A stretch of DNA of 64,000 nucleotides, from assembly GCF_047717795.1 (NCBI RefSeq), contig NZ_CP159808.1:558001-622000 (forward strand), given 5' to 3'. Below are positions 17,117-25,142 of this stretch, one piece after another. A model generated the notes under the pieces. It was not told the DNA's origin and made no database searches. It saw only the letters and a program-made list of their open reading frames with translations. This DNA comes from Marisalimonas sp016777705. Its GTDB lineage: Bacteria > Pseudomonadota > Alphaproteobacteria > Puniceispirillales > Marisalimonadaceae. Each line of letters starts with the position of its first letter. Position 1 is the first letter of the stretch. Made by a program: the position numbers and the translations under genes.

Positions 17117-18220
17117 ATGATGTCAGATCAAATATCAATACCTACAGTATATATGAGAGGAGGAACTTCTAAAGGCCTCCTATTCAATAAAAAAGACTTG
17201 CCTGTTAATCAGGCTAAGTTAACAAACTATTTGCTTGCAGCCATGGGATCTCCAGATACAAGGCAAATTAATGGAATGGGTGGAGCTACCTCAGTCACTA
17301 GTAAAGTTTGTATTATTTCTAAAAGTGAGGTTGCAGATGTCGATATTGACTATTTTTTTGCTCAAGTTTTAGTTGATGAAGCTAAAGTTGATTATGGACC
17401 CACATGTGGAAATATGCTCTCTGCTGTTGGTCCTTTTGCCATAGAACAAGGCCTAATTGAAGCTAAAGAAGCTTATACAAAAATTGTAATTAGATCGGTA
17501 AATACAGGCTCTATAATTGATGCAACCATTCCTACTCCAAGTAAATCAGTTACTTACTCAGGAGATTATAAGATTGCAGGTGTTCCAGGGGGTGGGTCTC
17601 CAATTTTATTAAAATTTAAGAATATTGTTGGAGGAACAACAGGAAAGCTGTTGCCTACTGGAAATAGAACGGCAATTATAAAAGGCATTGAAGTAACTTG
17701 CCTAGATGTCTCAATGCCAATTGTTATGGCTAATGCTAATGATTTTGATATTGAAGGTAATGAGACAGCATCAGCTTTAAATGCTAATAAAAATTTATTA
17801 AAAAAAATTGAAGAAATACGATTGCTTGCAGCCCTGGAAATGGGCATGGGTAATGTGAATGGTAAAGTTTTACCAAAATTTGCATTATTATCTAAGGCTT
17901 TGCAAGGAGGGACAATTACATCAAGATATTTTACTCCCAAGTCATGTCATGAGACCCATGCAGCAACTGGTACTAACTGTATTGCGTCTGCATGTTTAAT
18001 CTCAGGGACTGTAGCCTCAAAAATATCCAATATTAAAGTTACAGGTGAAGACAAAATTATAATTGAGCATCCATTGGGCTCTATAGATTGCATAGTTGAA
18101 ACTTCATCAAAAACAGAGGAAACAGATTGTAATTATATTAAGTCATGCGGGGTATATAGAACTTCAAGAAAAATTATGGATGGCAATATCTATATCCCAA
18201 AAGATATCGAAAATGATTAA
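17117..18220 (+). CDS. PrpF family isomerase
   Basis: 367 residues. The opening PTVYMRGGTSKGLLF, the YGPTCGNMLSAVGPFA block with its cysteine near residue 100, and HAATGTNCIASACLISG near residue 280 are the PrpF (2-methylaconitate cis-trans isomerase) pattern of the DAP-epimerase fold. Relatives isomerise aconitate, oxalomesaconate or itaconate-like unsaturated acids without cofactor. There is no PrpB, PrpC or PrpD here, so a methylcitrate cycle is not supported. It follows the LeuB-like gene by 4 bases and overlaps the AbrB gene by 8, so the product is presumably part of the same branched-dicarboxylate route. Confidence 0.9.
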   Translation: MMSDQISIPTVYMRGGTSKGLLFNKKDLPVNQAKLTNYLLAAMGSPDTRQINGMGGATSVTSKVCIISKSEVADVDIDYFFAQVLVDEAKVDYGPTCGNMLSAVGPFAIEQGLIEAKEAYTKIVIRSVNTGSIIDATIPTPSKSVTYSGDYKIAGVPGGGSPILLKFKNIVGGTTGKLLPTGNRTAIIKGIEVTCLDVSMPIVMANANDFDIEGNETASALNANKNLLKKIEEIRLLAALEMGMGNVNGKVLPKFALLSKALQGGTITSRYFTPKSCHETHAATGTNCIASACLISGTVASKISNIKVTGEDKIIIEHPLGSIDCIVETSSKTEETDCNYIKSCGVYRTSRKIMDGNIYIPKDIEND

Positions 18221-19289
18221 AATAAATTTTTCTTATTTTGATTTCCTTTTGGATTGGTGGCCACAGAAATGGAGATATATATCAAGTTTGATTTTAGCTA
18301 TAATAAGTAGTTTTATAGCTTATTATCTCGGTTTGCCTCTGCCTTGGATGCTTGGACCCTTATTAGGATGTGGTTTTTTTTCAGCGATTGGTAAACCGGT
18401 GACAATAGCAAAAAAACCAAGACCATTCTGTAGAGCTCTTTTAGGTTGCACAATTGGAGCAAATTTTGGTCCAGAAATTCTTGATCGAGTATCTGAGATT
18501 GGAGTGTCTCTATTATTTATCCCTGGTTTTGTAATAATAATGGGATTGACTACGTATTTATATTTATCAAAAATTATGAAATTTAATAAATCAACTTCAA
18601 TTTATGGCTCAATACCTGGTGGCTTAAACGAAATGGTTATTCTTGGGCACGAAATAGGAGCTGATCCGAGAACTCTTGTTTTGATTCATGCAACAAGAAT
18701 AGTAGTAGTGGTTTTTTTAGCCTCTTTGTTGATTTTATTTGTTCCGAATTTAGGAATTAAAAATATTCCTCAACCTGATTTATTTTTTAATTGGCAGCAG
18801 TTACCATTTGTGATTTTAGTTTCAATTCTCGGTTGGTATTTAGCAGTTAAATTTAAAATTCCTGGTCCAACAATAATTGGGCCTATGATCTTGTCTGCTT
18901 TTGTTCATATTTTTGAAATAGTTGAAGCTATGCCAATATATTTATTAGTTATTTCCATACAGATTTTGTTAGGCTCAGCTCTAGGGTGCTTGTTTAAAAA
19001 TATTACTTTAAAGGAAATGTCTGGACCAATTCTAGCAGGCTTTATTACAACTTTGATTTCAATAATTCCGTTGATAGTTATTTATTTGATTTTAATGAGT
19101 TTTGGTTATGATCCATTATCAATTTTATTAGCATTTTCACCTGGAGGACAGTCTGAAATGAACATACTGGCTCTTTCAATTGGTGCAGATATGTCGTTTA
19201 TAAGCCCACATCATATGTTTAGGGTTTTTCTTGTAATCATATTTGCAGGAATTTTACATAAGATTTTAAAGAAATCATTTAATAAATAA
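18213..19289 (+). CDS. AbrB family membrane transporter (first copy)
   Basis: 358 residues from the ATG at 18213, which overlaps the PrpF stop. An earlier in-frame start at 18096 would lie wholly inside prpF and is rejected. The protein is a duplicated membrane unit with GLPLPWMLGPLLGCGFFSA and later FKIPGPTIIGPMILSA, and the two SPGG-type loops IPGGLNEMVILGHEIGADPR and FSPGGQSEMNILALSIGAD. That layout is the AbrB/YcgQ-like (PF05145) family; some members are proposed to regulate or export small metabolites, but the function is poorly known. A second copy lies at 20659. Confidence 0.85.
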   Translation: MIKINFSYFDFLLDWWPQKWRYISSLILAIISSFIAYYLGLPLPWMLGPLLGCGFFSAIGKPVTIAKKPRPFCRALLGCTIGANFGPEILDRVSEIGVSLLFIPGFVIIMGLTTYLYLSKIMKFNKSTSIYGSIPGGLNEMVILGHEIGADPRTLVLIHATRIVVVVFLASLLILFVPNLGIKNIPQPDLFFNWQQLPFVILVSILGWYLAVKFKIPGPTIIGPMILSAFVHIFEIVEAMPIYLLVISIQILLGSALGCLFKNITLKEMSGPILAGFITTLISIIPLIVIYLILMSFGYDPLSILLAFSPGGQSEMNILALSIGADMSFISPHHMFRVFLVIIFAGILHKILKKSFNK

Positions 19290-19679
19290 TTAGTCTTTGA
19301 AATTATCAATTAAACTCATTTTGGTGTTATCTACAAAAGGTGCATTTTCAATCCAAGACATTTCAAACCCTTCTATGCATCCAATATTGTATCCGTACTG
19401 ATTTGGATCTGACCTTCTTTTATGGTGAGTATTTATGCCACATACTTTACAAAAATAATGTTCGGCTATTTTTGTATTCCATTTATAAGTGTTCAAAAAT
19501 TCTTTTCCTGAAGTAATAACTAACTCATCTATTAAAGCTGTTCCCATAACAAAGCCTTTTCTACAACACATGGAGCAGTTGCATCTTCTTAAACCATGGA
19601 TATTGGTTCTGATTTCAAATTTAACAGAGCCGCAATGACATTTGCCTTTAAGTGGTAATGATATATCGTTTATTTTCAT
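19290..19679 (-). CDS. GFA/CENP-V family zinc protein
   Basis: 129 residues. Zinc ligands of the glutathione-dependent formaldehyde-activating (GFA) fold are visible: CHCGSVKFE at about 14-22, CNCSMCCRKG at about 33-42 and CKVCGINTHHKR near residue 97. Most small GFA proteins have no proven formaldehyde role, so this is a family name rather than a function. It begins just downstream of the DapA-like gene on the same strand (17-base gap) and ends one base from the convergent AbrB gene. Confidence 0.85.
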   Translation of the reverse strand: MKINDISLPLKGKCHCGSVKFEIRTNIHGLRRCNCSMCCRKGFVMGTALIDELVITSGKEFLNTYKWNTKIAEHYFCKVCGINTHHKRRSDPNQYGYNIGCIEGFEMSWIENAPFVDNTKMSLIDNFKD

Positions 19680-19696
19680 AAACTCTCTTTTATTTT

Positions 19697-20608
19697 TTAG
19701 AATTTAAAACCAAATTGATCTCTTAATGTGTTAGCTAATTCAGTGCTTTTTTCTATGGATATTTGCTGAAAGGGTGGTCTTAAATTATTCCATAAAGGAT
19801 TGTTTGTTTGCATCGCTAATAAAGCTTTTTGTGCTGGAATTGGAGCATAATCTTGAAATAACAATCGTACAGACTTTACTTTCTTTTGAAGTGCTTCAGC
19901 TTCATCCCATCGTCCAGAATGACAAAATGTTATTACATCGGCAATGTCTTTACTGTTTAAATTAGCAGTTGCTGATATACAACCTGGAGCTCCAAGCTTG
20001 ATTGCTTCTATCACAGGTAATTCTGCTCCTGGATAAACTATTAGATCTTTAATTTTTAGTAATGCTTCTGTATTTTCCCAAACACCTGAGCTATCTTTTA
20101 TTCCTACTATAGTTTCTGGAAAAGACGATTTTAATTTTTGAACAAGGTCTATTGATAAGCCAACGCCGCAAACTTGTGGAATATGATATAGATATATTTT
20201 TAATTTATTATCATCTACGCCTTCGATTAATTTTTCAAAGTAATTGTAGAGGCCAGTGTCACTCATTCCCTTAAAGTAAAATGGAGGTAAGGTCATAACA
20301 CCTTGGCATTTTAAGTCTATCGCGTGTTTGGTTATCTCAATTGTATCAGGAAGATTACATAAGCCAGTTCCAGGAATTAATTTATTAGGGTCAATACCAC
20401 TTTTAACTAATCCTTCAATTGCATTCATTCTTTCTTTATTTCCTACTGAGAGTGCTTCACCAGTGGTCCCAAAAGGAGCTAAACCTGAACATCCATTATC
20501 CATTAGGCTCTTAGCTAAGTCATTATACATGCTTTGATCAACATTAAGATTGTTATCAAATGGTGTTAATATTGGTGCGATGAGTCCTTTGATCAATTTT
20601 ATCTCCAT
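19697..20608 (-). CDS. DapA/NanA family aldolase (dihydrodipicolinate synthase-like)
   Basis: 303 residues of the class I, Schiff-base TIM-barrel lyases. GTTGE at 47-51, Tyr141 in YHIP and the Schiff-base Lys171 in VGIKDSSG are all present. The family includes lysine-biosynthetic DapA as well as many sugar-acid and hydroxyproline catabolic lyases. The IclR regulator, transporter and oxidoreductases nearby argue for a catabolic enzyme. It lies 50 bases past the AbrB gene on the same strand. The substrate is a pyruvate-derived 2-oxo acid of unknown type. Confidence 0.88.
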   Translation of the reverse strand: MEIKLIKGLIAPILTPFDNNLNVDQSMYNDLAKSLMDNGCSGLAPFGTTGEALSVGNKERMNAIEGLVKSGIDPNKLIPGTGLCNLPDTIEITKHAIDLKCQGVMTLPPFYFKGMSDTGLYNYFEKLIEGVDDNKLKIYLYHIPQVCGVGLSIDLVQKLKSSFPETIVGIKDSSGVWENTEALLKIKDLIVYPGAELPVIEAIKLGAPGCISATANLNSKDIADVITFCHSGRWDEAEALQKKVKSVRLLFQDYAPIPAQKALLAMQTNNPLWNNLRPPFQQISIEKSTELANTLRDQFGFKF

Positions 20609-20658
20609 AAACTAGATTTAGGCTTATATCCTACTTTATATTTTAAAATAATGAAATT

Positions 20659-21714
20659 TCATTTTGAGCTTTGTATTAATAATTTTAATTTGGGATATAT
20701 AAACTTTTGAGCTAATCCAAGTATTAAGACTACTATTAATAACCTAAATAAATGATGTGTTATAACAAAAGCTGGTTTTATACCAAGCGTTGCCGCTACT
20801 AAACCCATTTCGTTTATGCCACCCGGTGAGTAGGCTAAAATAACAGCTTCAGGTCTGGAGTTAATTAAATAAGTAACGCCTAGTATAAATGGTATCATAC
20901 AAATACTCAAAGAGATAACTATTGCGATTGCGTGACCTACATAATTTCTTGCTGTTTTCCAAGTGAGTCCGTTCATATTACTACCAAAGAAACTTCCTGT
21001 AATAAGTTGGGCAAAAATAAAAATAATTATAGGAGCATTAAGGTCGATTATTTCTGTGACATGAAGTGCGGCACTTATAATTAAAGGTCCAAATAAACGC
21101 CTTCCTGGTATTTTAAATATTTTACCAAATAGAAGGCCAATAGGCAGAATAATTAAAATAATTAAACAATCTGTTAAAGATCCTGTAATACTTGGCCATA
21201 AGGGTTCTCTTTCAAAAGAACCAGGAAATATTATCAAAATTATTGTTGGAATTGTAAATACGGTTAAAAAAATACGTATCATATGTACTAATCCAACTAA
21301 TTTAGAATTTGCCCCACATTCCTCAGCACCTAGAACCATCTCCAGTAATCCGCCTGGAGATGAAATAAAAAATGCTTCTACTTTTCCAAGTTTTCTAATT
21401 TTATGGAGAAATAAATAAGTCATAAAATATGAGAAAGGTACGTATAGCAATAGCAAAGCTATAGATATAAACCAATTATGTAATTCCATAAATACAGACG
21501 AAGAAAATGACTGACCTAACCAAATTCCAATAATACCTATAAAAGGATTTCTAAATTTTTGTGGAATATTTACTTCCGCTCCACATAAAGCAAAAATAGC
21601 AATAAAAAAGGCTGGTCCTAAAACCCATGGTAACGGAAATAATAGTATATTAAAAACCGATCCACCTAGCATTCCAATGAATATTGTTTTAAAAATTATT
21701 TTTATATTTTTCAT
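20659..21714 (-). CDS. AbrB family membrane transporter (second copy)
   Basis: 351 residues with the same duplicated architecture as 18213-19289: LPWVLGPAFFIAIFALCGAEV at the start (cut as LPWVLGPAFF), ISSPGGLLEMVLGAEECGA near residue 117, IPGRRLFGPLIISAALH, and YSPGGINEMGLVAATLGIKP near the end. Its ATG shares one base with the stop of the IclR gene at 21714, so regulator and transporter are translated together. Two diverged copies within 3 kb, each at the edge of a different catabolic cluster, suggest separate substrates. Confidence 0.85.
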   Translation of the reverse strand: MKNIKIIFKTIFIGMLGGSVFNILLFPLPWVLGPAFFIAIFALCGAEVNIPQKFRNPFIGIIGIWLGQSFSSSVFMELHNWFISIALLLLYVPFSYFMTYLFLHKIRKLGKVEAFFISSPGGLLEMVLGAEECGANSKLVGLVHMIRIFLTVFTIPTIILIIFPGSFEREPLWPSITGSLTDCLIILIILPIGLLFGKIFKIPGRRLFGPLIISAALHVTEIIDLNAPIIIFIFAQLITGSFFGSNMNGLTWKTARNYVGHAIAIVISLSICMIPFILGVTYLINSRPEAVILAYSPGGINEMGLVAATLGIKPAFVITHHLFRLLIVVLILGLAQKFIYPKLKLLIQSSK

Positions 21715-22499
21715 TAATAATTATCGTCTTCTTTATTCATATAACCAAGTAACTTAGAAATTTCATCACACTTTGATAGAAGTGGTTTCCAATAAATTGA
21801 TTTATCTTTTTTTAGTCTAAAAGTCGGAATGGAAACACTTACACTAGCAACGGGAAAGGAAGTATTGTCTTTTATGTTTGCGCCAAAGCAAATTATACCA
21901 TTTTCATTTTCTTCATTATCAAAGCTATAACCATTTTTATTAGTTAACGCTATATCTTTATAAATTTTATCTAAATTTGCCTTCGTTTCAGGTTTATGCG
22001 GTAATAATTCTAAATTTTTTAAAATTTCGTTTAGTTGATTGTCTTCAATACCAGATAAATAAGCTTTGCCAACAGAGCTTGAATAAAAAGGAATGAGAGT
22101 TCCAACCATAGACGTCATTCTGACAATTTCTTTACTTTCAAATTTGTCAACATAAACCATCATGTCCCTGCTCCTAATTGCAAGGTGAACAGTTTCACCT
22201 GTTTCGTCTCTTAATTCGCTTAAAGCTGTGAAGGCTATCCTTCTTATATCAATTTGAGTAAGTGCATTATGGGCAAGACTTATTAATCGTGACCCTAATC
22301 TGTAATGCTTACTATTAGTCTTATGAACTAAACCTTCTTCTTCCAGTGATGATAGAATTCTATATAAAGTTGGTCTTGTTAAGCTACTTTCTTTTAGAAT
22401 ATCATTAAATATTATTGGTTTGGCATGATCTGATATAATTTGTAAGACATCAATACCTCTTGAAAAGCTCTGTGTTCCCTTTACTTGCTGAATTGTCAT
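21714..22499 (-). CDS. IclR family transcriptional regulator
   Basis: 261 residues. An N-terminal winged helix-turn-helix (about residues 10-70: SFSRGIDVLQIISD, LTRPTLYRILSSLEEEGLV) is followed by the IclR effector-binding domain (about 80-255: GETVHLAIRSRDMMVYVD, YSSSVGKAYLSG). It is divergent from the SDR-cupin-Ldh operon at 22637 and cotranscribed with the AbrB transporter and DapA-like lyase, so it probably controls both arms through the 137-base spacer in response to a small aromatic or organic acid. The ligand is unknown. Confidence 0.93.
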   Translation of the reverse strand: MTIQQVKGTQSFSRGIDVLQIISDHAKPIIFNDILKESSLTRPTLYRILSSLEEEGLVHKTNSKHYRLGSRLISLAHNALTQIDIRRIAFTALSELRDETGETVHLAIRSRDMMVYVDKFESKEIVRMTSMVGTLIPFYSSSVGKAYLSGIEDNQLNEILKNLELLPHKPETKANLDKIYKDIALTNKNGYSFDNEENENGIICFGANIKDNTSFPVASVSVSIPTFRLKKDKSIYWKPLLSKCDEISKLLGYMNKEDDNY

Positions 22500-22560
22500 T
22501 TTGGATACCTATAATATTTGAATTATTATTGTATATGATGAATTAGTTTTTGATAAGTAC

Positions 22561-22588
22561 TTGACTATTTATTTAGTCTTTATATATT
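22561..22588 (+). promoter_or_regulatory. candidate sigma-70 promoter of the SDR operon
   Basis: TTGACT at 22561-22566 and TATATT at 22583-22588 with a 16-base spacer, about 50 bases before the ATG of the SDR gene. A CATATT/AATATG inverted pair (22593-22598 and 22613-22618) lies just downstream where a repressor such as the divergent IclR protein could bind. This rests on sequence resemblance only. Confidence 0.5.
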
Positions 22589-22636
22589 ATCACATATTAG
22601 ATTAATGTCCACAATATGATAATAATTGGAATATAA

Positions 22637-23338
22637 ATGAATAACTTAAAATTAAAGGCGCTTATAACTGGTGGTACAAGTGGCTTGGGTAAAAGTATTG
22701 CTGAGGGATTTGCTGATGCGGGATATAAAGTAATAGCTACTGGAGTTGGACAAATTCCAAAAGATAAAAGTAATATAGAGTTTTGTTCTCTTGATGTACT
22801 TGATGAAGGATCCATTAAAAAAAAAATAGAAAAAATTGATTATATAAATGTTTTAATTAATGCAGCAGGTACAATCGCAAGACATAAAGAACTTCAACCA
22901 CGTGTTTTTTCACAAGTTGTAGACGTTAACTTAAATGGTACAATGCGAGTATGTTCTGAGGCCCGTGGTCTATTATCTAAATCAAAAGGTTCAATTATCA
23001 ATATTGCTTCAATGTTAAGTTATTTTGGTGGGGGAGTGGTGCCTGGCTACTCTGCATCCAAAGGAGGAATTGTTCAGTTAACAAAATCACTGTCAATTGC
23101 ATACTCGCAAGATCAAATTCGTGTAAATGCCATTGCTCCTGGTTGGATTTCAACACCAATGACAGAAGAATTGAAATTGGATGCAAAACGAAATGAAAAT
23201 ATAATAAATCGAACGCCAATGGGAAGATGGGGAGAACCAAAAGAATTGGTTGGACCAGCATTGTTTTTAAGTAGTAAAGCAGCATCATTTATAACTGGTA
23301 CAGTACTAAATGTAGATGGTGGATATGCTTGTATGTAA
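22637..23338 (+). CDS. short-chain dehydrogenase/reductase (SDR)
   Basis: 233 residues, classical SDR. It has the cofactor motif TGGTSGLGKSIAEG at about 11-24, NAAG near residue 74, the catalytic serine in NIASMLSYFGG and the YSASK tyrosine-lysine pair near residue 140, followed by PGWISTPMT. It is the first gene of a plus-strand operon with a cupin and an Ldh-family enzyme, under the likely control of the IclR gene opposite. Substrate unknown; sugar or hydroxyacid oxidation fits the setting. Confidence 0.9.
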   Translation: MNNLKLKALITGGTSGLGKSIAEGFADAGYKVIATGVGQIPKDKSNIEFCSLDVLDEGSIKKKIEKIDYINVLINAAGTIARHKELQPRVFSQVVDVNLNGTMRVCSEARGLLSKSKGSIINIASMLSYFGGGVVPGYSASKGGIVQLTKSLSIAYSQDQIRVNAIAPGWISTPMTEELKLDAKRNENIINRTPMGRWGEPKELVGPALFLSSKAASFITGTVLNVDGGYACM

Positions 23339-23371
23339 AAATAAAATAGAACAATTTAAGGAAATAAAAAA

Positions 23372-23899
23372 ATGATTTCGACACAAGATAGCCAAAACGC
23401 TAATATACCCTACCAATTAGCAATGCCTCAAAATGCTTTGCCAGAAATAGTTATTCCTTCGGCAATTCCTGAGGACGATACTTTGTGGGTTAAACAAGCA
23501 GAAAACGTCTACTTCCGGCCACTTTGTCTAAACGCTTCTCAAGGCTATTGGATGAACCTATTGAAAGTTACAAAGTCAGGAGTACTATCTCGTCATCGAC
23601 ATCCTAATGCGGTCCACGGTTTTGTTTTAAAAGGTAGATGGCATTATTTAGAACATGATTGGGAAGCAAAAGAAGGAAGTTATGTTTATGAACCTCCAGG
23701 TGAAACACATACTTTAGTGGTACCAGATGATGTCGAAGAAATGATAACTTTTTTTCAAGTTAACGGAATAATGTCTTATGTTGATCCATGGGGAAAGTTA
23801 CTCGGTTATGAAGATGTTTTTACTAAAATAGATTTATGTAGAAAGCATTTTATAAACATAGGTCTTGGTGAAAATTACGTAGATCAATTCATACGTTAA
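23372..23899 (+). CDS. cupin protein, 2,4'-dihydroxyacetophenone dioxygenase-like
   Basis: 175 residues with one cupin barrel: RHRHPNAVHGFVLKGRW gives the metal histidines of motif 1 and EPPGETHTLVVP the histidine of motif 2. The whole-length pattern (FRPLCLNASQGYWMNLLKV, YEDVFTKIDLCRKHF) matches proteins annotated as 2,4'-dihydroxyacetophenone dioxygenase family, but most of those have not been tested. AAGGAAATAAAAAA precedes the ATG. It sits between an SDR and an Ldh enzyme and may be a dioxygenase or isomerase of the same pathway. Confidence 0.78.
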   Translation: MISTQDSQNANIPYQLAMPQNALPEIVIPSAIPEDDTLWVKQAENVYFRPLCLNASQGYWMNLLKVTKSGVLSRHRHPNAVHGFVLKGRWHYLEHDWEAKEGSYVYEPPGETHTLVVPDDVEEMITFFQVNGIMSYVDPWGKLLGYEDVFTKIDLCRKHFINIGLGENYVDQFIR

Positions 23900-23948
23900 T
23901 GATATGATAATAGTATAATTATAATCCAAAACATAATAGGGGATAAAG

Positions 23949-25076
23949 TTGTCTGATAAAAGTAGAGATTCTGAAATTCGTGTTAAAGTTAAAGATGCAA
24001 TAGAGCTTATTACTGAAATATTTCAGGCTAAAGCGTGTAGCGATGACGAAGCTAAGACTATTGCGGAAAGACTTTGTGGTTCTAACTTAAAGGGCCACGA
24101 TAGCCACGGGATAGTTAGAGTGCCTAGGTATGTTGAGTGGATGGAAAGAGATTGGGTTTTTCCAAATATTGAAGCAGAATTAGTTATTGATGCAGGTGCG
24201 TTAGCTTGCTTGGATGCCAAACAAGGTTTTGGTCAAGTTGCAGGAGAACGAGCTGTTGACGAAGGAATTGTTAGAGCTAGGAAACATGGCGTTTCTGTAG
24301 TGGGACTAAAAAATTCAGGACATCTTGGTAGAATTGGAGACTGGGCTGAAAGAGCAGCGGACGCTGGTTATGTCTCCTTTCATTTTGTAAACGTAAGAGG
24401 AAGTCTTTTAGTAGCTCCTTTTGGAGGAACTGATCGTCGTGGAAGCACTTCACCTTTAGCCATTGGAATTCCATCAAAGGGTAAAGAGCATATAATACTA
24501 GACATGGCTACCTCTACTGTTGCTGAAGGTAAAGTAATGGTTGCTCAAAAGGGAGGTAAGCCTCTACCTCAAGGAGCGTTAATTGATAGCTCAGGAAACT
24601 TAACTATAAACCCAGAAGTAATGTATGGGAAAATAAGTGATGATGAAGTGCCTGACTCTGAAAATGGAAGTGGAGCTATAACAGCTTTTGGATTGCATAA
24701 AGGTTCAGGCATAAACTTTATGATGGAAATGCTTGGTGGAGCTTTAACTGGTTCAGGAGTATGTGCGGGAATAGATGATAAAGAAAAAAGGAAGTTTGCT
24801 AATGGAATGCTATCTATTTATATATCTGTAGAAAAGATGGTGGATCTTGATTATTTTTCAAAAGAAGTTCAGTCATATGCTGATTTTGTAAGAGCCTCAC
24901 CTGCATCTGATAAAAACGGAAAAGTTTTAATTCCAGGGGACAAAGAGATTATTACAAATAACGATAGATTAGCAAATGGGTTGCCTGTAGCACCTATAGT
25001 TTGGGAAAACATTAAACAAACTGCTCAAAAACTTGAAATCCCAAATCTTGATAGATTTGAAAAAGCTATAGTTTAA
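23949..25076 (+). CDS. Ldh family NAD(P)-dependent oxidoreductase (malate/L-lactate dehydrogenase type 2), first copy
   Basis: 375 residues of the YlbC/YiaK/AllD-like family. GHDSHGIVRVPRYVEWM near residue 54 contains the catalytic-region histidine, and KNSGHLGRIGDWAE near residue 121 and AFGLHKGSGINFMMEMLGG are family blocks. It starts at a TTG with a strong AGGGGA seven bases upstream. Family members reduce 2-oxo acids or delta-1-piperideine/pyrroline-2-carboxylates, or oxidise ureidoglycolate, among other reactions. It ends the IclR-linked operon and is 61 bases before the xanthine dehydrogenase genes. A shorter relative lies at 48886. Confidence 0.9.
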   Translation: MSDKSRDSEIRVKVKDAIELITEIFQAKACSDDEAKTIAERLCGSNLKGHDSHGIVRVPRYVEWMERDWVFPNIEAELVIDAGALACLDAKQGFGQVAGERAVDEGIVRARKHGVSVVGLKNSGHLGRIGDWAERAADAGYVSFHFVNVRGSLLVAPFGGTDRRGSTSPLAIGIPSKGKEHIILDMATSTVAEGKVMVAQKGGKPLPQGALIDSSGNLTINPEVMYGKISDDEVPDSENGSGAITAFGLHKGSGINFMMEMLGGALTGSGVCAGIDDKEKRKFANGMLSIYISVEKMVDLDYFSKEVQSYADFVRASPASDKNGKVLIPGDKEIITNNDRLANGLPVAPIVWENIKQTAQKLEIPNLDRFEKAIV

Positions 25077-25142
25077 TTTTCTTTACTAGGTTTGTTAGAT
25101 ATCATAACGTTTTATTTAGCTATTCTAGTTAGGTGAATGTTG

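Noticed and set aside
18096..18212. N-terminal extension of the first AbrB transporter
   Set aside because: It lies entirely inside prpF, and the overlap start at 18213 suits the family.
19697..20608. DapA as the lysine-biosynthesis enzyme
   Set aside because: The neighbours are a transporter, IclR regulator and oxidoreductases; no other lysine gene is present.
25077..25142. Purine riboswitch before xdhA
   Set aside because: No three-way junction with paired loops could be drawn; only an AT-rich spacer is seen.
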